Assembly (NCBI RefSeq): GCF_014645615.1
Contig: NZ_BMMB01000006.1
Location: forward strand, 391,158-455,157
Source: Paenibacillus hunanensis
GTDB taxonomy: Bacteria > Bacillota > Bacilli > Paenibacillales > Paenibacillaceae
DNA length: 64,000 nucleotides
Reading direction: 5' to 3'
The position numbers were made by a program, and so were the translations under genes. The notes under the pieces are model-generated. The model had not been told where the DNA came from. It saw only the letters and a program-made list of their open reading frames with translations, and did no database searches. This document shows positions 18,255 through 27,197 of this stretch, piece after piece; positions within the stretch are counted from its first letter, which is position 1; each line of letters begins with the position of its first letter.

Positions 18255-21200
18255 ATGCAAAGAGTAGATGTGAAAGAGAAAGCACGTGCACGCGATTTGC
18301 GCATGCTGAACAAATGGAAAGAGGAGCGTACATTCCAGCGCTCCATCGAGAGCCGTGAAGGTAAACCGAACTTTGTCTTTTATGAAGGCCCGCCAACAGC
18401 GAACGGAAAGCCGCATATCGGTCACGTACTGGGTCGTGTAATCAAAGACTTTATCGGTCGTTATAACACGATGAAGGGCTATCGCGTTGTACGTAAAGCA
18501 GGCTGGGATACACACGGTCTGCCTGTCGAGCTCGGCGTACAGAAAAAGCTCGGTATCTCGCACAAATGGGAGATCGAGGATTACGGCGTTGAGAAATTCA
18601 TCAACGAATGTAAAGCGAGCGTATTTGAATATGAACAGCAGTGGCGCGATCTGACAGAAGCAATCGGCTACTGGACAGATATGGATCATCCATACATCAC
18701 ACTGAACAATGGCTATATCGAGAGTGTATGGAATATCCTCGCAACGATCCACGATAAAGGACTCATGTATCGCGGTCACCGCGTAAGCCCATACTGTCCT
18801 TCCTGCCAGACGACACTAAGCTCGCACGAAGTCGCACAGGGTTATAAAGACGTCAAAGACCTGAGTGCGACTGCAAAGTTCAAGCTGCATAGCAGTGGCG
18901 AATTCGTACTGGCATGGACGACTACACCTTGGACATTGCCATCTCACGTTGCGCTGGCAGTGAATCCAGATATGGAATATGCACGTGTACGCCAAAACGG
19001 TGAAGTGTACATCGTTGCGAAAAACCTCGTTGAAAAAGTAATGGAGCCAATCAAAGCCGAGTATGAAGTGCTCAGCACACTGCCAGGTTCCGAGCTGGTA
19101 GGTCAAACTTATGATGCTCCATTCAACTATATCCAGGCAGAGAAAACTAATGTCGTGCTGGGTGCAAGCTTTGTTACCGATGCAAGTGGTACAGGTATCG
19201 TTCACATGGCACCTGCACACGGTGAAGATGACTATCGTGTATGCCGTGAGAATGGCATCAGCTTCGTCAATCTGGTTGATCTGGAAGGTAAATTCGTACC
19301 GCAGGTGACGGATTTTGCTGGACGTTTTGTCAAGGACTGCGATGTAGACATTATCAAGTACCTATCGGAGCATGGCACACTGTTCAGCAAAGAGCGTTAT
19401 GAGCACAGCTATCCATTCTGCTGGCGCTGTGATACACCGCTGCTTTACTATGCAATGGACAGCTGGTTTATCCAGACTACAGCCATTAAGGATCAGCTGA
19501 TCGCCAACAACAACGATGTTACCTGGTATCCAGGTCATGTTCGTGAAGGACGCTTCGGTAAGTTCCTTGAGGATCTGGTCGACTGGAATATCAGCCGTGA
19601 TCGTTACTGGGGTACACCGCTTAACGTATGGGTATGTGAAGAGACAGGCGAGCAATTCGCACCGCATAGCATTGCCGAGCTGCGTGAGCGTGCAATCGGT
19701 GACGTACCAGAGGATCTGGAGCTGCACAAGCCTTATGTAGATGATGTGAAAGTACGTAGCTCCTGCGGACAGTACGAAATGAAACGTACACCAGAGGTGA
19801 TCGACGTCTGGTTCGATAGTGGCTCGATGCCTTTCGCCCAGCAACACTATCCATTTGAAAATGAAGATGTGTTCAAGCAGCAATACCCTGCTGATATGAT
19901 CTGTGAGGGGATTGACCAGACGCGTGGCTGGTTCTACAGTTTGCTTGCGGTATCTACATTGCTGACAGGACAGGCGCCGTATAAAGCAGTTATGGCAACC
20001 GGACACGTACTCGACGAAAACGGTCAAAAAATGTCCAAGTCCAAAGGAAATGTTATCGATCCGTGGGAAGTCATCGAAGAATATGGCACCGATGCATTCC
20101 GCTGGGCGCTCCTGTCTGATAGTGCGCCGTGGAACAGCAAGCGTTTCTCCAAAGGGATCGTTGGTGAAGCGAAGTCCAAGCTTGTGGATACACTCGTGAA
20201 CACACACGCGTTCCTGACGCTGTATGCGACGATCGATGGCTTTGACCCGGCGGAGCATCCATTCCAGCCGTCTGAGCATAAGCTGGATCGCTGGATCGTT
20301 TCTCGTCTGAACAGCTTGATCATTGTGGTCGAAAAGGCGCTGGCGGTAAATGATTATCTGAACTCATCCAAAGCAATCGAAGCATTTGTCGATGAGCTGA
20401 GTAACTGGTATATCCGTCGTTCCCGTGACCGCTTCTGGGGTGCAGGCTTGACGGAAGACAAGCTGGATGCGTATCGTACGCTGACCGAGGTGCTGCTTAC
20501 TACAGCGAAGCTGCTGGCACCATTTACACCAATGCTGGCGGAGGATATCTATCTGAACCTGAGCAATGGTGAGAGCGTGCATATGGATGATTATCCAGTT
20601 GCCAATGAAGCATTGATCGATGCGGAGCTGGAGCGCGACATGGAGACAGCTCGTCGTATCGTTGAGCTGGCGCGTAACGTACGTAATGAAACGGGAATCA
20701 AAAACCGTCAGCCGCTGTCCGAGCTGATTGTATCGCTTGACAAAGACTTTGATCTGGCAAGCTATGAAGAGATCATCAAGGACGAGATCAATGTGAAGGG
20801 CATCCGTACGGAGCATGATGATGCGGGCTTTGTTGATTTTAGCTTCAAGCTGAACCTGAAAGTAGCGGGTAAAAAGTACGGCAAAAATGTCGGCTTCCTG
20901 CAAAACTTCTTCAAAGAGATGACAGCGGAAGAGACACGTCATGTTGTACAAGCAGGCGTGCTGAACGTAACTTCGCCAGAAGGTGAAGAGCTGCATGTCA
21001 CAAGCGAAGAGCTACTGGTCGAGAAAAAGGCGAAATCGGGCTTTGCATCCGCATCCGGTTACGGTCTGACTGTAGCGCTGAATACCGATATCACACCAGA
21101 GCTGGAGCAAGAGGGCTGGGTGCGTGAGGTTGTCCGTATGGTACAGGATTATCGTAAAAAGCTGGATCTGCCAATCGAGAAATACGTTCATCTGACGCTG

Positions 21201-21350
21201 AATGTGAGCGATGAGCTGCGCGCAGCGATCGAGGCATTTGATAGCGTTCTGCGTGAAAATGTACTCGTGACCGATGTGACCTTCGGCGAAGTAGAAGGTA
21301 TGGAGCAGGTGGAGCTGGTCGGTCAAAAAGCGGGTATTCACGTTTCTTGA
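18255..21350 (+). CDS. ileS: Isoleucyl-tRNA synthetase, long ileS2-like type
   Basis: Charges tRNA-Ile in the cytoplasm. HIGH is at residues 54-57 within PPTANGKPHIGH, and KMSKS at 592-596 within KMSKSKGN. A CP1 editing domain (TTPWTLPSHVALAVNP) lies between them and an anticodon-binding domain with a long C-terminal extension follows. The ANGKPHIGH text and the 1031-residue length match the eukaryote-like ileS2 class and not the roughly 920-residue ileS1 type of B. subtilis. ATG at 18255 with AAAGGATGGGG upstream is preferred; an in-frame TTG at 18234 is possible. It is controlled by the T-box leader. Confidence 0.95.
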   Translation: MQRVDVKEKARARDLRMLNKWKEERTFQRSIESREGKPNFVFYEGPPTANGKPHIGHVLGRVIKDFIGRYNTMKGYRVVRKAGWDTHGLPVELGVQKKLGISHKWEIEDYGVEKFINECKASVFEYEQQWRDLTEAIGYWTDMDHPYITLNNGYIESVWNILATIHDKGLMYRGHRVSPYCPSCQTTLSSHEVAQGYKDVKDLSATAKFKLHSSGEFVLAWTTTPWTLPSHVALAVNPDMEYARVRQNGEVYIVAKNLVEKVMEPIKAEYEVLSTLPGSELVGQTYDAPFNYIQAEKTNVVLGASFVTDASGTGIVHMAPAHGEDDYRVCRENGISFVNLVDLEGKFVPQVTDFAGRFVKDCDVDIIKYLSEHGTLFSKERYEHSYPFCWRCDTPLLYYAMDSWFIQTTAIKDQLIANNNDVTWYPGHVREGRFGKFLEDLVDWNISRDRYWGTPLNVWVCEETGEQFAPHSIAELRERAIGDVPEDLELHKPYVDDVKVRSSCGQYEMKRTPEVIDVWFDSGSMPFAQQHYPFENEDVFKQQYPADMICEGIDQTRGWFYSLLAVSTLLTGQAPYKAVMATGHVLDENGQKMSKSKGNVIDPWEVIEEYGTDAFRWALLSDSAPWNSKRFSKGIVGEAKSKLVDTLVNTHAFLTLYATIDGFDPAEHPFQPSEHKLDRWIVSRLNSLIIVVEKALAVNDYLNSSKAIEAFVDELSNWYIRRSRDRFWGAGLTEDKLDAYRTLTEVLLTTAKLLAPFTPMLAEDIYLNLSNGESVHMDDYPVANEALIDAELERDMETARRIVELARNVRNETGIKNRQPLSELIVSLDKDFDLASYEEIIKDEINVKGIRTEHDDAGFVDFSFKLNLKVAGKKYGKNVGFLQNFFKEMTAEETRHVVQAGVLNVTSPEGEELHVTSEELLVEKKAKSGFASASGYGLTVALNTDITPELEQEGWVREVVRMVQDYRKKLDLPIEKYVHLTLNVSDELRAAIEAFDSVLRENVLVTDVTFGEVEGMEQVELVGQKAGIHVS

Positions 21351-21524
21351 TTGAATTGTAGTAAGTGATATGGAAAGTGATAGAGTGCAGAGATTCAAAA
21401 TGAAATGATTTAGAGTGAAGTAAAGCAAGCTAAAGTATGCAGTGGCCAGTTATTTCTAATGTAATCCATTGGATAATGTAGTCTATTGGATGATTTAGAA
21501 CTAAATTAGCCGGCTGCTGCTGAG

Positions 21525-21584
21525 CCTGTCGTTGTCCTTTTATCCATCAAGTCGTATGGATGCTGGATGACGGCAGGTTTTTTT
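21525..21584 (+). terminator. Terminator after ileS
   Basis: CCTGTCGTTGTCC (21525-21537) pairs with GGATGACGGCAGG (21565-21577), followed by seven T residues. No gene is seen in the remaining bases up to 21839. Confidence 0.85.
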
Positions 21585-21839
21585 GTATAATACATGGTGA
21601 GCATAATGGATAGTTAGAGGATATCTTATAGCAAATACGATACTATTCATACTTAAAGGATGTATCTCTGCCTGTGAAATTTCACTAGAGACGATGAGTT
21701 CATCCTTAACATGCTTCGTTCAATAGACGCACTCTGCCCCCTATGCTACAATAAGAAAAGCTGTGTTTACGATGCAATCGGACAGAATGTAGTGCGCTCC
21801 GCTGCCGCCAGCACAGGGATTGAACAAACAGGGTGGAGG

Positions 21840-22307
21840 ATGAACGTGATCTATTATGTAATTGCGCTCGTGGCTATTATTATCGACCAGATCAGTAAAT
21901 ATTTCGTGGCAACACGGATGGAGCTGAGAGAGCAAATTCCGGTGATTGGCGACTTTTTTATGATTACATCGCATCGGAATCAGGGAGCAGCTTTTGGTAT
22001 TTTGCAAAATCAGCGCTGGTTTTTCATTGTTATTACGATTGCAGTCGTTGTTGCGCTCGTATGGTACATTCAAAAGGTAAAATCTCGGCCGGATAAGCTG
22101 CTGCCTGTTGCATTATCGCTTGTGCTGGGTGGAGCGATCGGTAACTTTATAGATCGTGCACGTATGGGAGAGGTCGTTGATTTCTTTCAGTTTAATTTTG
22201 GCAGCTACACCTTCCCGATCTTCAACGTTGCAGATTCATGCATCGTGGTCGGGGTGGCATTAATCATTCTGGACGCGATCATCGATATGCGTCGCGAGAA
22301 GAAGTAG
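21840..22307 (+). CDS. lspA: Lipoprotein signal peptidase
   Basis: Membrane aspartyl protease that cleaves prolipoprotein signal peptides. Four hydrophobic segments are visible. The conserved elements are D-QISK near the N-terminus, NQGAAFGIL, GGAIGNFIDR (first catalytic Asp), and FNVADSCI (second catalytic Asp). GGAGG sits just upstream of the ATG at 21840; the in-frame extension back to 21711 has no ribosome site. At 155 aa the length is usual. The rluD-family gene follows after 29 bases. Confidence 0.95.
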   Translation: MNVIYYVIALVAIIIDQISKYFVATRMELREQIPVIGDFFMITSHRNQGAAFGILQNQRWFFIVITIAVVVALVWYIQKVKSRPDKLLPVALSLVLGGAIGNFIDRARMGEVVDFFQFNFGSYTFPIFNVADSCIVVGVALIILDAIIDMRREKK

Positions 22308-22336
22308 TATGCCCGCAGGAAAGAGGAGAAGAACAA

Positions 22337-23368
22337 TTGAGTAATCATGAAAAAGAACAAGAACGTACATCACACGTAGAGGAACAGGAAAACCAGCTGC
22401 TGGATTCGGCACTGGTAGATGAGCTGTCCGATGAAGATGATGCGGAGCTAGAGACACTGGAATGGACAGTGGATGCAGAGGATGCAAAGGCACGTATTGA
22501 TAAATACATTACGGATCGTATGCCAGAAGGCATTTCCCGTTCGCAGATTCAAGGCTGGATTGCGGATCAGCATGTGCTGGTAAATGGACAACCAGTAAAG
22601 GCGAATCGCAAGCTTGCTGAGGGTGAGCAAGTGCTCGTACGTGTTCCAGGACCTGCCGCTACAGAGCTGCAACCGGAAAATATTCCACTGGATATCGTTT
22701 ATGAGGATTCCGACTTGATCGTGATCAACAAGCCAAGTGGGATGGTCGTGCATCCAGCGGCTGGTCATTATTCCGGTACAATGGTCAACGCACTGATGTA
22801 CCATTGCACCGATCTGTCAGGCATTAATGGCGAGCTGCGTCCAGGTATCGTTCACCGTATCGATAAGGATACGAGCGGTCTACTGATGGCAGCCAAAAAC
22901 GATAAAGCTCATGCATCGCTGTCTGCCCAGCTGAAGGATCACTCGGTTACACGTAAATATATCGCGCTGGTGCACGGTAATGTTGAGCACGATCACGGTA
23001 CCATTGATGCGCCGATCGGACGTGCATCGCAAAACCGTAAAATGTTTACCGTAACAGAGAAAAACGGCAAGCATGCAGTTACTCATTTTGCTGTAAACGA
23101 ACGCTTTGGCGATTTTACTGTAGTCGAGCTACGTCTGGAAACTGGACGTACCCACCAGATTCGTGTGCATATGAAGTTTATCGATCATCCGCTTGTTGGT
23201 GATCCGATGTATGGACGTGTGCGTGCGAAGGCTTCATTTGTCAAAGGCCAGGCATTGCATGCAGCGGTGCTCGGATTTGTGCATCCGACAACAGGTGAGT
23301 ATTTGGAATTCCATGCTCCGCTACCTGATGATATGGAGCAGGAATTGTTCGCCCTGCGTAATCGCTGA
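22337..23368 (+). CDS. RluD-family 23S rRNA pseudouridine synthase with acidic N-terminal extension
   Basis: Pseudouridine synthase of the RluA/RluD family (B. subtilis YlyB). An acidic Glu/Asp-rich leader (residues 1-45) precedes an S4 RNA-binding domain (about 55-110). The catalytic domain contains IVHRIDKDTSGLL with the nucleophilic Asp, plus the typical RTHQIRVHM and HPLVGDPMYG. The start is TTG at 22337 behind AAGAGGAG; lspA-rluD gene order is common in Firmicutes. The exact target uridines cannot be told from sequence. Confidence 0.93.
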   Translation: MSNHEKEQERTSHVEEQENQLLDSALVDELSDEDDAELETLEWTVDAEDAKARIDKYITDRMPEGISRSQIQGWIADQHVLVNGQPVKANRKLAEGEQVLVRVPGPAATELQPENIPLDIVYEDSDLIVINKPSGMVVHPAAGHYSGTMVNALMYHCTDLSGINGELRPGIVHRIDKDTSGLLMAAKNDKAHASLSAQLKDHSVTRKYIALVHGNVEHDHGTIDAPIGRASQNRKMFTVTEKNGKHAVTHFAVNERFGDFTVVELRLETGRTHQIRVHMKFIDHPLVGDPMYGRVRAKASFVKGQALHAAVLGFVHPTTGEYLEFHAPLPDDMEQELFALRNR

Positions 23369-23398
23369 TATTTGATCAATTTAATGTAGTCATAATGG

Positions 23399-23439
23399 AA
23401 GGACCGACGATCTCAAATGAGAGAAGTCGGTCTTTTTTT
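23399..23439 (+). terminator. Terminator after lspA-rluD
   Basis: GACCGAC (23402-23408) pairs with GTCGGTC (23426-23432); a run of seven T residues follows. Confidence 0.9.
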
Positions 23440-23619
23440 GCTGTGTATGATGTATATGAAGTCATACAATATTTTCTATACGGATGCGGTGCTTGCTTTA
23501 TGTTCATATCTTTCTTGATGTTACTCTATATACCTTCAGTTCATTTTTATAGTTATGTATGACGCCTAGGTAACTAATCTGACTAGCTAGAGTATGGAAG
23601 CAAATTCCTATGTATCGAA

Positions 23620-23745
23620 GGCGCACATAACGAAGGGAAGGAGATAAGGGAAAGGACGACTTTTGAGCACAGGAATCTACATTTGCTTCCACTTCGTAGA
23701 TTCCTGTGCGAGACGGGAGTCCGTCCCTTATTCCTTCCCGAAGTG
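23620..23745. repeat. Long inverted-repeat element, copy 1
   Basis: An outer imperfect inverted repeat (GGAAGGAGATAAGGGAAAGG on the left, CCCTTATTCCTTCC on the right) encloses a perfect 13-bp inner stem, CACAGGAATCTAC (23668-23680) with GTAGATTCCTGTG (23696-23708). A second copy with the same outer and inner arms lies at 51033-51237. Small open frames crossing it are by-products of the repeat. Confidence 0.85.
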
Positions 23746-23825
23746 ATTGATGCGATACCTCATCATTCAAGTTAGCTTATCCATCTTCATACAAGAACCC
23801 TATATCGTCCTCTACATTTACAAGG

Positions 23826-23854
23826 TTGACAACCCTGCCCGCTTCTGTCATAAT
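23826..23854 (+). promoter_or_regulatory. SigA promoter of the pyr operon
   Basis: TTGACA (23826-23831), a 17-base spacer and CATAAT (23849-23854). Transcription would start near 23861, just before the PyrR-binding sequence. Confidence 0.8.
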
Positions 23855-23880
23855 TCAGTTCAGATGAATAAGCACCTTTA

Positions 23881-24037
23881 ATTCAGTCCCGTGAGACTGG
23901 CAAGGTAACGTGAATGATGTTCACTGCAAGTACACCCTCCGCTGGAGTGGTGATGGTGCAGTGCGTCGAAGTATGACAGTCATAACCGCTGGTAGATGAC
24001 TGCACACTCCTTGCCGTTCGGGGCAGGGAGTTTTTTT
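23881..24037 (+). promoter_or_regulatory. pyr leader: PyrR-dependent transcription attenuator
   Basis: The segment AGTCCCGTGAGACTGGCAAGG (read in two parts, 23885-23905) matches the PyrR-binding anti-antiterminator loop known from B. subtilis pyr leaders. The terminator ACTCCTTGCC...GGGCAGGGAG with seven T residues lies at 24006-24037. UMP-bound PyrR should favour termination when pyrimidines are plentiful. No second attenuator was found between later genes, unlike in B. subtilis. Confidence 0.9.
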
Positions 24038-24162
24038 ATGCCCTGTTTTCGAACGGTACCGCAATCACAGTACAGGAGCATGCAGCATAACCATACGACG
24101 GTATGCCTGTTAACCACGGGGCCTTAGGTGTAAGCAACATAAACCTGAGGAGGCTATAAATC

Positions 24163-24732
24163 ATGACGATGGATATGCATGTGAACATTATCATGGATGA
24201 GACGGCAATTCGCCGGGCACTGACCCGTATTGCACACGAGATTTTGGAAAAGAATAAAGGGATCGAGGATTGCATCATCGTCGGTATTCGCACACGCGGT
24301 GTATATCTGGCACGACGAATTGCAGCACGCATTCAGGAGATCGAAGGTACACCGGTTCCTTACGGCGAGCTAGACATTACAGGCTACCGTGATGACCGTA
24401 GCGACGAGCCGAAGGCAGCACTGGGCGAGCAGGTTCGACTCACACCGGAAAATCTGAGTATCCGCGATAAGAAGATTATCCTGTGCGATGATGTACTTTA
24501 CACGGGACGCACGATCCGCGCTGCAATGGATGCGCTGATGGACTGCGGACGTCCGAATCAGATTCAGCTGGCAGTGCTAGCGGATCGCGGACATCGCGAG
24601 CTGCCGATTCGACCAGATTATATCGGTAAGAACGTACCAACTTCCAAGCTGGAAGAGATCGAGGTTCGACTGAGTGAAGTAGATGGGAATGATCAGGTTA
24701 ATATCCTGCAACGTCGGGAGGCCACGGTATGA
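24163..24732 (+). CDS. pyrR: Bifunctional pyr attenuation regulator / uracil phosphoribosyltransferase
   Basis: RNA-binding regulator of the pyr leader with secondary UPRTase activity. The PRPP-binding motif IILCDDVLYTGRT is near residues 105-117, and the N-terminal IIMDETAIRRALTRIAHEI is typical. At 189 aa it is slightly longer than the B. subtilis protein. Start ATG follows GAGGAGG. Its stop overlaps the pyrB start (ATGA), so the two are coupled. Confidence 0.96.
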   Translation: MTMDMHVNIIMDETAIRRALTRIAHEILEKNKGIEDCIIVGIRTRGVYLARRIAARIQEIEGTPVPYGELDITGYRDDRSDEPKAALGEQVRLTPENLSIRDKKIILCDDVLYTGRTIRAAMDALMDCGRPNQIQLAVLADRGHRELPIRPDYIGKNVPTSKLEEIEVRLSEVDGNDQVNILQRREATV

Positions 24733-25640
24733 TTATGACAACAACTAATCTGAAACAACGCAGCTTGCTTGGACTGAAGGGAATGGATGCAACTGAGCTG
24801 ACTTCGATTCTGGATCGCGCGGCTTACTGGGATGCGCACACAGAGAAGCAGGTGTCAGTACTGCAAGGCAAATTCGTAGCGAATATGTTTTTTGAAAATA
24901 GCACGCGCACTCGCTTCTCCTTCGAAATGGCTGAAAAGCGTCTCGGTGCAGAGGTACTGAACTTCACCGCTGCGGCATCAAGTGTAGAGAAGGGCGAGTC
25001 GATCTACGATACGGTACGTACACTGGAAAGCATGGGCATCGATGCGGGAATCATTCGCCTCAAGCCTGCAGGTGTACTGCAAGAGCTGGCAGAGAAAGTG
25101 AATGTTCCGCTCATCAACGCCGGAGACGGTAACAACGAGCACCCGACACAGGCACTGCTCGATCTGTACACGATGCGCCGCCACTTTGGGGAGGTACGTG
25201 GACTGAATGTAACGATTGTCGGCGATATCATGCACAGCCGCGTCGCTCGCTCGAACTTCTGGGCACTGCAAGCAATGGGCGCAAATGTAAGCTTCTGCGC
25301 ACCGGACAATATGCGCGCAGGCGACATTCCGCAGATGCGCTATGTCTCGATGGAAGAAGCGCTGCAATCCGATGTGGTTATGATGCTGCGCGTACAGCTG
25401 GAGCGTCATGCGAGTGGAATGATCAAGTCTGCTGAAGACTACCGATTGCACTACGGATTGACCGAAGAACGGGCTGCTCGGATGAAGGAACATGCAATCA
25501 TTATGCATCCGGCTCCCGTGAACCGTAACGTCGAAATTGACGATGCACTGGTCGAAAGCTCGAAATCGAAAATTTTTACACAAATGCAAAATGGCGTACC
25601 GATCCGCATGGCGGTCATCGAACGCGCACTGCGTAATTAA
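24729..25640 (+). CDS. pyrB: Aspartate carbamoyltransferase catalytic subunit
   Basis: Second step of de novo pyrimidine synthesis: carbamoyl phosphate plus aspartate to carbamoyl aspartate. The carbamoyl-phosphate loop FENSTRTRFSFE is near residue 57, followed by HPTQALLDLYT and HPAPVNRNVEI. The 303-residue length matches the unregulated Bacillus-type trimer; no pyrI is present. A 126-base gap to pyrC holds an 8-bp inverted repeat GGTATCCG/CGGATACC (25674-25717). Confidence 0.96.
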   Translation: MIMTTTNLKQRSLLGLKGMDATELTSILDRAAYWDAHTEKQVSVLQGKFVANMFFENSTRTRFSFEMAEKRLGAEVLNFTAAASSVEKGESIYDTVRTLESMGIDAGIIRLKPAGVLQELAEKVNVPLINAGDGNNEHPTQALLDLYTMRRHFGEVRGLNVTIVGDIMHSRVARSNFWALQAMGANVSFCAPDNMRAGDIPQMRYVSMEEALQSDVVMMLRVQLERHASGMIKSAEDYRLHYGLTEERAARMKEHAIIMHPAPVNRNVEIDDALVESSKSKIFTQMQNGVPIRMAVIERALRN

Positions 25641-25766
25641 GCATATAGATACGAAACAATGAATAACCATTCAGGTATCCGTATCGTATGCAGTCATCAT
25701 GCAACGCTGCGGATACCGAAAATTCATAACTGCGAGTATAGCGGTTAACACTTTCGGAGGTTAATA

Positions 25767-27092
25767 ATGACACTTTTCATAAAGAACGCGAACGTACTGA
25801 ACGGACAAGGCGAGCTTCAAATGAGCCATGTATGGGTTGAGGATGGCATCATTAAGGAGATTTATGCAGCAGAGACGACAGCAGATGAGATTTTGCGTCA
25901 GTATGGAAAGGGTCACGAGGTGACCGAGATTGATGGTGAAGGGAAGCTACTTGCTCCGGGCTTGATCGATATGCACGTGCATTTGCGTGAGCCGGGCTTT
26001 GAGCATAAGGAAACAATTGCAACCGGTACAGCGGCAGCAGCGAAGGGCGGCTACACAACGATCGCTTGCATGCCGAACACGAAGCCAGTAACCGACAAGG
26101 CAGAGGTTGTGAAGCTGATTCTGGACAAAGCAGAGGAAGCGAATGGTGTAAAGGTACTGCCTTATGCAGCGATCACCTACAATGAGCTAGGCCGCGAGCT
26201 GACGGACTTTGCAGAACTGAAAGCAGCTGGCGCAATCGGATTTACCGACGATGGAGTAGGCGTGCAAAATGCACAGATGATGAAGGATGCGATGAAGCTT
26301 GCTGCTTCGCTGGATATGCCAGTCATCGCACACTGTGAGGATGATTCACTCGTTGTGGGCGCTGCGGTAACGGATGGTGAATTCGCACGCAAGCATGGGC
26401 TAAAAGGCATTCCGAACGAGTCGGAAGCGATCCACGTTGGACGGGATATTTTACTGGCGGAAGCAACAGGCGTGCACTACCATGTATGCCATGTCAGCAC
26501 AGAGCAATCGATTCGCCTCATCCGTATGGCAAAATCGATTGGAATCAACGTTACCGCTGAGGTATGTCCGCACCATTTGATCCTGTCGGATGAGGATATC
26601 CCGGGTATGGATGCGAACTGGAAAATGAACCCGCCACTGCGCTCGCCACGCGATGTAGAGGCATGTATCGCTGCACTGGAGGATGGCACGCTGGATATGG
26701 TCGTAACGGATCATGCGCCACATAGTGCAGAGGAAAAGGCAAAAGGTATGGAGCTGGCACCGTTTGGTATTACCGGCTTTGAGACAGCATTCCCACTGTT
26801 ATATACGAAGTTTGTGAAAACAGGACGCTGGTCGCTCGAATTGCTTGTACAGCGCATGACAGCTGACCCGGCAAGAGTGTTCCGTCTGGATACAGGCAGA
26901 CTGGAGCAGGGTGCTATCGCCGACCTCACCTTGATCGATTTGAATGAAGAACGCATAGTCGATCCGGATACATTTTTATCCAAGGGGAAGAATACACCAT
27001 TTACAGGATGGAAGCTACAGGGCTGGCCCGTACTAACAATTGTAGACGGTCAAATCGTGTGGTCAGAAAAATCTACAACCACTAGTGCATAA
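25767..27092 (+). CDS. pyrC: Dihydroorotase
   Basis: Zinc amidohydrolase that closes carbamoyl aspartate to dihydroorotate. The metal motif HVHLREPG is near residue 74, GGYTTIACMPNT follows, and later metal or catalytic segments include IAHCEDDSL, CHVSTEQS and VVTDHAPHS. The 441-residue length and text are of the class I Bacillus type. The start ATG is preceded by CGGAGG. Confidence 0.96.
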   Translation: MTLFIKNANVLNGQGELQMSHVWVEDGIIKEIYAAETTADEILRQYGKGHEVTEIDGEGKLLAPGLIDMHVHLREPGFEHKETIATGTAAAAKGGYTTIACMPNTKPVTDKAEVVKLILDKAEEANGVKVLPYAAITYNELGRELTDFAELKAAGAIGFTDDGVGVQNAQMMKDAMKLAASLDMPVIAHCEDDSLVVGAAVTDGEFARKHGLKGIPNESEAIHVGRDILLAEATGVHYHVCHVSTEQSIRLIRMAKSIGINVTAEVCPHHLILSDEDIPGMDANWKMNPPLRSPRDVEACIAALEDGTLDMVVTDHAPHSAEEKAKGMELAPFGITGFETAFPLLYTKFVKTGRWSLELLVQRMTADPARVFRLDTGRLEQGAIADLTLIDLNEERIVDPDTFLSKGKNTPFTGWKLQGWPVLTIVDGQIVWSEKSTTTSA

Positions 27093-27197
27093 ATATACCA
27101 ACTTGTGATATAATTATTCAGACCTTAATTACGAAGGACGTAGAAGCATCATCGTCCATCATTATAACTTTCAGGAAAGACAGAGGAGTGAAACGGA

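Noticed and set aside
19362..20279. 305-codon frame antisense to ileS
   Set aside because: Shadow of the synthetase gene; odd composition, no start signal.
23504..23770. 88-codon minus-strand frame across the inverted-repeat element
   Set aside because: Produced by the repeat itself; coding would be incompatible with conservation of hairpin arms as nucleotide complements.
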